Of a stretch of DNA of 64,000 nucleotides, positions 60,286 to 64,000 are shown in pieces. The stretch comes from Pseudomonadota bacterium (GTDB taxonomy: Bacteria; Myxococcota_A; UBA9160; SZUA-336): the NCBI GenBank assembly GCA_003247575.1, contig QJZC01000050.1:1-64000 (forward strand), given 5' to 3'. Position 1 is the first letter of the stretch. The number at the start of each line of letters is the position of its first letter. Under the pieces are notes generated by a model. The model saw only the letters and a list, made by a program, of their open reading frames with translations. It was not told where the DNA came from and did not search any database. The position numbers were made by a program, and so were the translations under genes.

Positions 60286-61497
60286 TCAGATGCTCAGGTC
60301 GAGCAGGTTGTAGTCGTGCAGGAGGTTGCGGGCTTGGTCGTCCCACACGAAGAGCTCGCCTCGTTCGGCGAACGGGGCGTAGCGGTAGGGCGGGGCGTCC
60401 GGAAACCTCAGCTGACGAGCTGCGATCGCGTATCCGAGTACGCGCGATCGTTCGGCGATGCGGGCCGCGTCGTAGGTCGCGCGCGCATTGTGGACACCAC
60501 CTGCGTGCACATCGAGCACGGAGCTTCGCCGGTGAAAGCCGAAGTTGATGGACACGCGTGGCAGACTGCTGGTGTTCGCAAAGGATCCATGGACCAGCTG
60601 GCGGTTGCAGATCGCGACATCTCCAGCTGAGCAGACGATTGGAACGGCGCTCGGCAAACGATCTGATCCCGCACTCGCGACGAGCGCGGGAATGTCCGCC
60701 CTGCCGAGCGCGTGCGTGCCTGGGATCACCTAGACCCCGTTCGCGGCGGTACTCCCATACAGCTGGGCCATGAAGTTGAACCCGTGGCAGCCTGTGTCGA
60801 AGAGAGGGCTCTCCCAGTGTGTCGTGCCGTCCTGGTGCCAAGCGACGGAAGCCCCGAGACCTGGTTGTTTGATGAACAGCGTCTCGTTGAACGGGGTGAA
60901 GTCGGGGCCATTGATCGCCGCCGCCACCCGCAGCAGAGACGGATGGCCATAGAGGCGGAGGTACGCGTCCGAGAACTGGAGCGGCCCCAACACCAGGAGC
61001 ACGATATCCGTCGGGGAATCGGGTGGAGGGGCTGGTTCGGACATCCTGACTGGGTGGCGGCCGTTGGCGATTCGGGTGCCGCCGAAGGGATCGGCGAGCG
61101 GCTTTGCCCACACCACCGTAGGTGCGCGGCAGTCGCTGCCCAGAGCCGGTCGGCCTCGAGAGTCCTGGGCGGAGCCGCGGTGGACAGGGAAGCGCGACAC
61201 CATGTCCTGGACATCGCTCTCGAGCTCCGCCAGTTCCTCGCTTCCGACAACCCCCTCGAAGACGTAGAACCCGAGGGACTCGTAAGCGGAAAGAATGTCT
61301 CGATGTAGCCGACCGTCGGTCTCGAAGCGAATCGGTCCCCGATTCCCTAGCGAGCGCGCTCGTTCATCTCCCGCCGCCACGTACTCGGCCAGGGCGGAGG
61401 CATCTGCGGGCGGCCGCGGAGCAAGCGCGACGTCGGGATGTGCTCGAGTGGAGTCGTGGGGCACCATTCTCTCCGGAGATCGCAAGCTCGGGTGCAA
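60286..61497 (-). pseudogene. Phytanoyl-CoA dioxygenase (PhyH) family gene interrupted by an in-frame amber codon
   Basis: One continuous frame of about 400 codons broken by TAG at 60730-60732. Before it: WHQDGTTHW, the His-x-Asp part of the Fe(II) triad, and NFMAQLYGSTAANGV. After it, in frame: VIPGTHALGRADIP and AGDVAICNRQLVHGSFANTS, which supplies the distal His. In homologues as I recall them, the interrupted site is Trp, as in NGxWVIPGTH, so a single TGG to TAG change explains it. Neither half alone can be an active 2-oxoglutarate oxygenase. Options: recent inactivation, sequencing error or readthrough. A GTG directly follows the stop, so restart is conceivable but would yield only the C-terminal part. 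Confidence 0.85.
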
Positions 61498-61524
61498 CAG
61501 CGCTTGACGCTCGCTTCGAATAGG

Positions 61525-62235
61525 TCAGGCGAGCGCGGGTGCTCCCGCCGAGCGCAGCGGGTCGTAACTGGGCGGGTCGAGCTCGAGCCCGAGCTCGGCG
61601 CGCACTTGGGCGAGCGGTAGCGGCAGCAGGGCCTCCCACGGGACGGCGGGGAGCCAGCCCGCGCGGCGTCCCCGAAGGAAGGCTTCGCGAATTACACGCC
61701 GAGCGGCGCCAGGAGATCGAAGCCACGCGATGGCCACGATGAGTCCGACGCCACGATTCCGCGTTTGCGCGTACGTGAACGCGAGCAGGGCAGCCTCTCC
61801 GATCAGATCCCGGTCATAGCCGGTGACGACGTGCCAGAGGTCGTGCGAGTCGCGCATGCGACGCCGAAGCCGTCCGCCCGCGGGGTCACCGGTCTGCGTG
61901 CGCTCGAATCTGCGTCCGCTCGCATTCACCAGTCCTTCGGCCGAGATCTGCTCGCGGTCCATGAAGCTGGCGTATTGGTGCCCGAGAGATCCCTCGGGCA
62001 GGCGGCGCAGGGCTTCGCGATTCGCCAGGCAATCGAGGAGTTCGCGCTCGTTCTCCAGGATCTCGCGTCCTGTAGCAGTGGCGCGCATGCGTTCCAAGGT
62101 GCGAATCTCGTGTCCGCCCTTGAGCGCTTCGACGATGTGGAACACCTGAGAGGTGTCGTCCGGGTTGCGTAGGAGCTCTCGGATGGCGCGAAGTGCGACG
62201 AGGGGGCGGATTCGTGAACGATCCAGGCTCGGCAT
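61525..62235 (-). CDS. Coq4-family protein (ubiquinone biosynthesis)
   Basis: 236 aa from ATG 62235 (AAGGAG 8 nt upstream). The open frame extends 160 codons further 5' but that part lies across the divergent TetR gene and is not conserved. The Coq4 metal motif is RDSHDLWHVVTGYDRDLIGE (HDxxH...E), and GSLGHQYASFMDREQISAEG is family-typical. In eukaryotes Coq4 helps C1 decarboxylation/hydroxylation in the CoQ complex; bacterial copies are less studied. Shares its promoter region with a TetR gene. Confidence 0.83.
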   Translation of the reverse strand: MPSLDRSRIRPLVALRAIRELLRNPDDTSQVFHIVEALKGGHEIRTLERMRATATGREILENERELLDCLANREALRRLPEGSLGHQYASFMDREQISAEGLVNASGRRFERTQTGDPAGGRLRRRMRDSHDLWHVVTGYDRDLIGEAALLAFTYAQTRNRGVGLIVAIAWLRSPGAARRVIREAFLRGRRAGWLPAVPWEALLPLPLAQVRAELGLELDPPSYDPLRSAGAPALA

Positions 62236-62285
62236 GGCTCGGGCTCCTTCTCTCTGGCGGGTCTTCCAACGGAAGACTCGCCTAC

Positions 62286-62298
62286 AATGATGTTCATT
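62286..62298. promoter_or_regulatory. Palindrome in the Coq4/TetR divergent promoter region
   Basis: AATGA-TGT-TCATT, 5-bp arms, in the only AT-rich patch of the 100-bp gap. A probable TetR operator serving both genes. Confidence 0.45.
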
Positions 62299-62335
62299 AT
62301 TTTTGCTGTAACCTACAGGATTGTCAATAGCGAGC

Positions 62336-62950
62336 ATGTCAAAGCCCAGTGCATCGGCCCCGCGGAAGCGGCGCAGCGCCGCCGAGGCGCGCCGCGAGAT
62401 TCTCGACGCTGCCCAAGCGCGCCTCGAGCGCGGCGGGCCCGAGGCGGTTCGGCTGCAGGAGGTGGCAGCAGATGTCGGCATCTCGCACCCGACCGTGTTG
62501 CACCACTTCGGCAGCCGCGACGGTCTGCTCGAGGCGCTCTCTCGGAGGGCGGTCGAGGGCCTGACCGAAGACCTATTGGGCAAACTTCGAACGGGCGACC
62601 TGAGCACGATGTTCGAACGCGTGGAGCACACGTTCGGAGACGCCGGGTTCGCGCGGTTGCTCGCGTGGAATGTGCTCTCGGGGCGGACACGACCCGACGA
62701 CGTGAAGGACCAGCTGATCAAGCGCCTCGCGGAGAGCGAGCTCGCGCATGACGGTCAAGTTCCCGACGACGCGCAGTATCGTGAGATCCTGTTTCGGATT
62801 CGGCTCTCGGCCCTAGCGCTTTTCGGAGAGGTGCTCATCGGACCTCTGCTCACGCGGAGCGCCGGTCAGAGCGACGAGGTCGAGGTACATCGAGAGTTCG
62901 TACATTGGCTGGCGAGCCTCCTCTCCGATACGGCGCCCCACGGCCATTAG
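62336..62950 (+). CDS. TetR-family transcriptional regulator
   Basis: 204 aa from ATG 62336; TTG 62321 would add five residues. The N-terminal helix-turn-helix region reads RREILDAAQARLERGG, then LQEVAADVGISHPTVLHHFG and SRDGLLEALSRRAVEGL, standard TetR. The effector half has no recognisable ligand signature. It is divergent from the Coq4 gene with a palindrome between, so it probably represses that gene and itself. Confidence 0.9.
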   Translation: MSKPSASAPRKRRSAAEARREILDAAQARLERGGPEAVRLQEVAADVGISHPTVLHHFGSRDGLLEALSRRAVEGLTEDLLGKLRTGDLSTMFERVEHTFGDAGFARLLAWNVLSGRTRPDDVKDQLIKRLAESELAHDGQVPDDAQYREILFRIRLSALALFGEVLIGPLLTRSAGQSDEVEVHREFVHWLASLLSDTAPHGH

Positions 62951-63025
62951 TGTAGGGTCGTTCGAGCAGGTTCGAGACTCTAGTGAGACGCGCGCACTGC
63001 AATGAGGTGGATGAAGGAGGCAAAC

Positions 63026-63829
63026 ATGCCCTACGTCGAGAGTGGATCGGCAACGCTCTGGTTCGAGAGCTACGGAAGCGGTCCGGCGGTCGTCCTCTGT
63101 CACGGAGCTGGAGGCAACGCAGCCAGCTGGTATCAACAGATCCCCGCCTTCGAAGCGAGTGGGATGCGAGTGATTGCCATCGATCACCGCGGTTTCGGTC
63201 GGTCGACCTGCGCCGAGGAAGACTTCGACCCCGTTCGGTTCCCGAGCGATCTATGTGCCGTGCTCGATGCGTGTCGCGTCGAACGTGCATCGCTCGTGTG
63301 TCAGTCGATGGGCGGCTGGACTGGGCTCCCCATGGCGCTCGCGCATGCCGACCGAGTGTGCGCCCTGGTCCTCTGCGGGACGCCGGCAGGCCTCTCGACT
63401 CCCGAGATCACCATGGCGCTGGCCGATGCGGGGCGACGCATCGCGGAGCGCGGGAGTGTTGGTGCGCCCGGCGGCCCCGCCCTGGGTCGTAGCTTCCAGG
63501 AGAAGGAGCCCGTTCGCGCCTTCCTGTACAGCCGAATCGCCTCGTTCAATGTGGCGCTGCCCCAGGATGCGCTCGCGCGGTTGGGGCGGGTTCGAATCGT
63601 ACCCGAACAGCTCTTGGCGTTCTCGATTCCAACCCTGGTGGTCGCAGGGGACGAGGACGTGCTCTTTCCCCCCGCGGCGCTGCGGTCGGTGGCCCGCTCG
63701 ATTCCGGGAGCGGGCTTCGTCGAGATCTCAGGGGCGGGCCACTCCACCTACTTCGAGCAGCCGGAGCGGTTCAACTCGCTCGTTCTCGCGTTCCTGTCGG
63801 AGAGTGCCCAGTCTGGGCCGGAGCCCTGA
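63026..63829 (+). CDS. Alpha/beta hydrolase
   Basis: 267 aa from ATG 63026, with AAGGAGG (63014-63020) just upstream. Motifs: VVLCHGAGGNAASWYQQIP (oxyanion loop), IAIDHRGFGRSTC, nucleophile elbow SLVCQSMGGWTGLPMAL, acid VAGDEDVLFPP and a late ISGAGHSTYFEQPERF with the catalytic His. The elbow reads C-Q-S-M-G, a Cys in place of the first Gly of GxSxG. It resembles esterase and haloperoxidase-like members; substrate unknown. Its 3' end overlaps the converging GNAT frame by 59 bp. Confidence 0.85.
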   Translation: MPYVESGSATLWFESYGSGPAVVLCHGAGGNAASWYQQIPAFEASGMRVIAIDHRGFGRSTCAEEDFDPVRFPSDLCAVLDACRVERASLVCQSMGGWTGLPMALAHADRVCALVLCGTPAGLSTPEITMALADAGRRIAERGSVGAPGGPALGRSFQEKEPVRAFLYSRIASFNVALPQDALARLGRVRIVPEQLLAFSIPTLVVAGDEDVLFPPAALRSVARSIPGAGFVEISGAGHSTYFEQPERFNSLVLAFLSESAQSGPEP

Positions 63830-64000
63830 GACTAGGTGTGCGTACGTAGTGGAGATCGAATTCGGTCTCGCTGACCAGCTCGAAGCCGTGGTACAGGTAG
63901 AAGCGATTTGCGGCGCTTTCCCGCAGTGCGCTGACTCGCACCGCGCGCTGAGCGGAATCGGCCTCTGAAAGCAAGCTGCGCAGCGCACGCGATCCCAGTC
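63771..64000 (-). CDS. GNAT-family N-acetyltransferase, C-terminal part (partial at window edge)
   Basis: An open frame enters from the right edge on the minus strand. Visible are SRALRSLLSEADSAQRAVRV, then SALRESAANRFYLYHGFELV and SETEFDLHYVRTPS, the beta-5/alpha-4/beta-6 part of GNAT acetyltransferases (asparagine, aromatic and GF pattern). The conserved fold ends about 30 codons before the stop; the extra tail runs antisense into the hydrolase gene, so the true C terminus should be viewed with care. The acetyl-CoA loop lies outside the window. Confidence 0.65.
   Translation of the reverse strand, partial: LGSRALRSLLSEADSAQRAVRVSALRESAANRFYLYHGFELVSETEFDLHYVRTPSLRAPAQTGHSPTGTRERAS

Noticed and set aside
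1..64000. Prophage, transposon or integrated island signatures
   Set aside because: No integrase, transposase, tRNA attachment site or terminal repeats seen; composition is even apart from short non-coding gaps.

Overview
The window is about 64 kb of GC-rich, gene-dense DNA from a Gram-negative heterotroph. Evidence for that cell type is two TonB-dependent receptors, several predicted outer-membrane beta-barrels, a Tat substrate, a sigma-54 system and a Coq4-type (ubiquinone) gene. Large Ser/Thr kinase-ATPases, DUF1552/DUF1592 proteins, SGNH-TPR proteins and a P450 together look most like an environmental Myxococcota ('deltaproteobacterial') genome. A high-GC gammaproteobacterium cannot be excluded. 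I see no rRNA, tRNA, insertion sequence, phage or CRISPR array.

Layout. (1) 1-5.8 kb: the tail of a probable MATE transporter, a TonB receptor overlapping a cytochrome P450, and a PhcB-like methyltransferase. (2) 5.8-27.6 kb: three giant paralogues (kinase + AAA ATPase + TPR-like helical tail). They flank a zinc alcohol dehydrogenase and an envelope cluster of a small secreted protein, a beta-barrel, a DUF6502 regulator, a DUF5666 protein, a porin-like protein and an SGNH-TPR protein. Three copies of a 17-bp palindrome mark that cluster. One kinase paralogue is a predicted pseudokinase and lies head-to-head with an intact one. (3) 27.7-32.9 kb: an alpha/beta hydrolase and the RNA-repair module rtcR / rtcB-rtcA with a -24/-12 promoter. 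(4) 32.9-49.5 kb: an aromatic-catabolism supercluster. The minus strand carries pcaHGBDC, pobA and an intradiol (probably hydroxyquinol) dioxygenase. The plus strand carries an IclR regulator, a TonB receptor, hydroquinone dioxygenase hapCD, hapE, pcaIJ, maleylacetate reductase hapF and pcaF. (5) 49.7-55.8 kb: a small membrane-anchored protein, a non-coding stretch ending in a strong terminator, and a striking 1160-aa secreted fusion (CBM2 + MauG-like dihaem peroxidase + cytochrome c + DUF1592-type region) followed by its DUF1552 partner. (6) 55.8-64 kb: YjbR, a LuxR regulator, methionine salvage mtnBDC, a secreted GAF-like protein, a PhyH dioxygenase broken by an amber codon, Coq4/TetR, an alpha/beta hydrolase and a partial GNAT.

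How the genes work together. 4-Hydroxybenzoate (pobA, pcaHGBDC), hydroquinone (hapCDEF) and hydroxyquinol (intradiol dioxygenase, then hapF) all reach 3-oxoadipate, which pcaIJ and pcaF convert to succinyl-CoA and acetyl-CoA. A near-identical 15-bp palindrome lies in the IclR/pcaH divergent region and in front of the TonB-hap operon, which suggests shared IclR control. The best candidates for undescribed biology are the CBM2-multihaem-DUF1592 fusion, the kinase/pseudokinase pair, and the DUF6502-linked envelope cluster with its shared operator.
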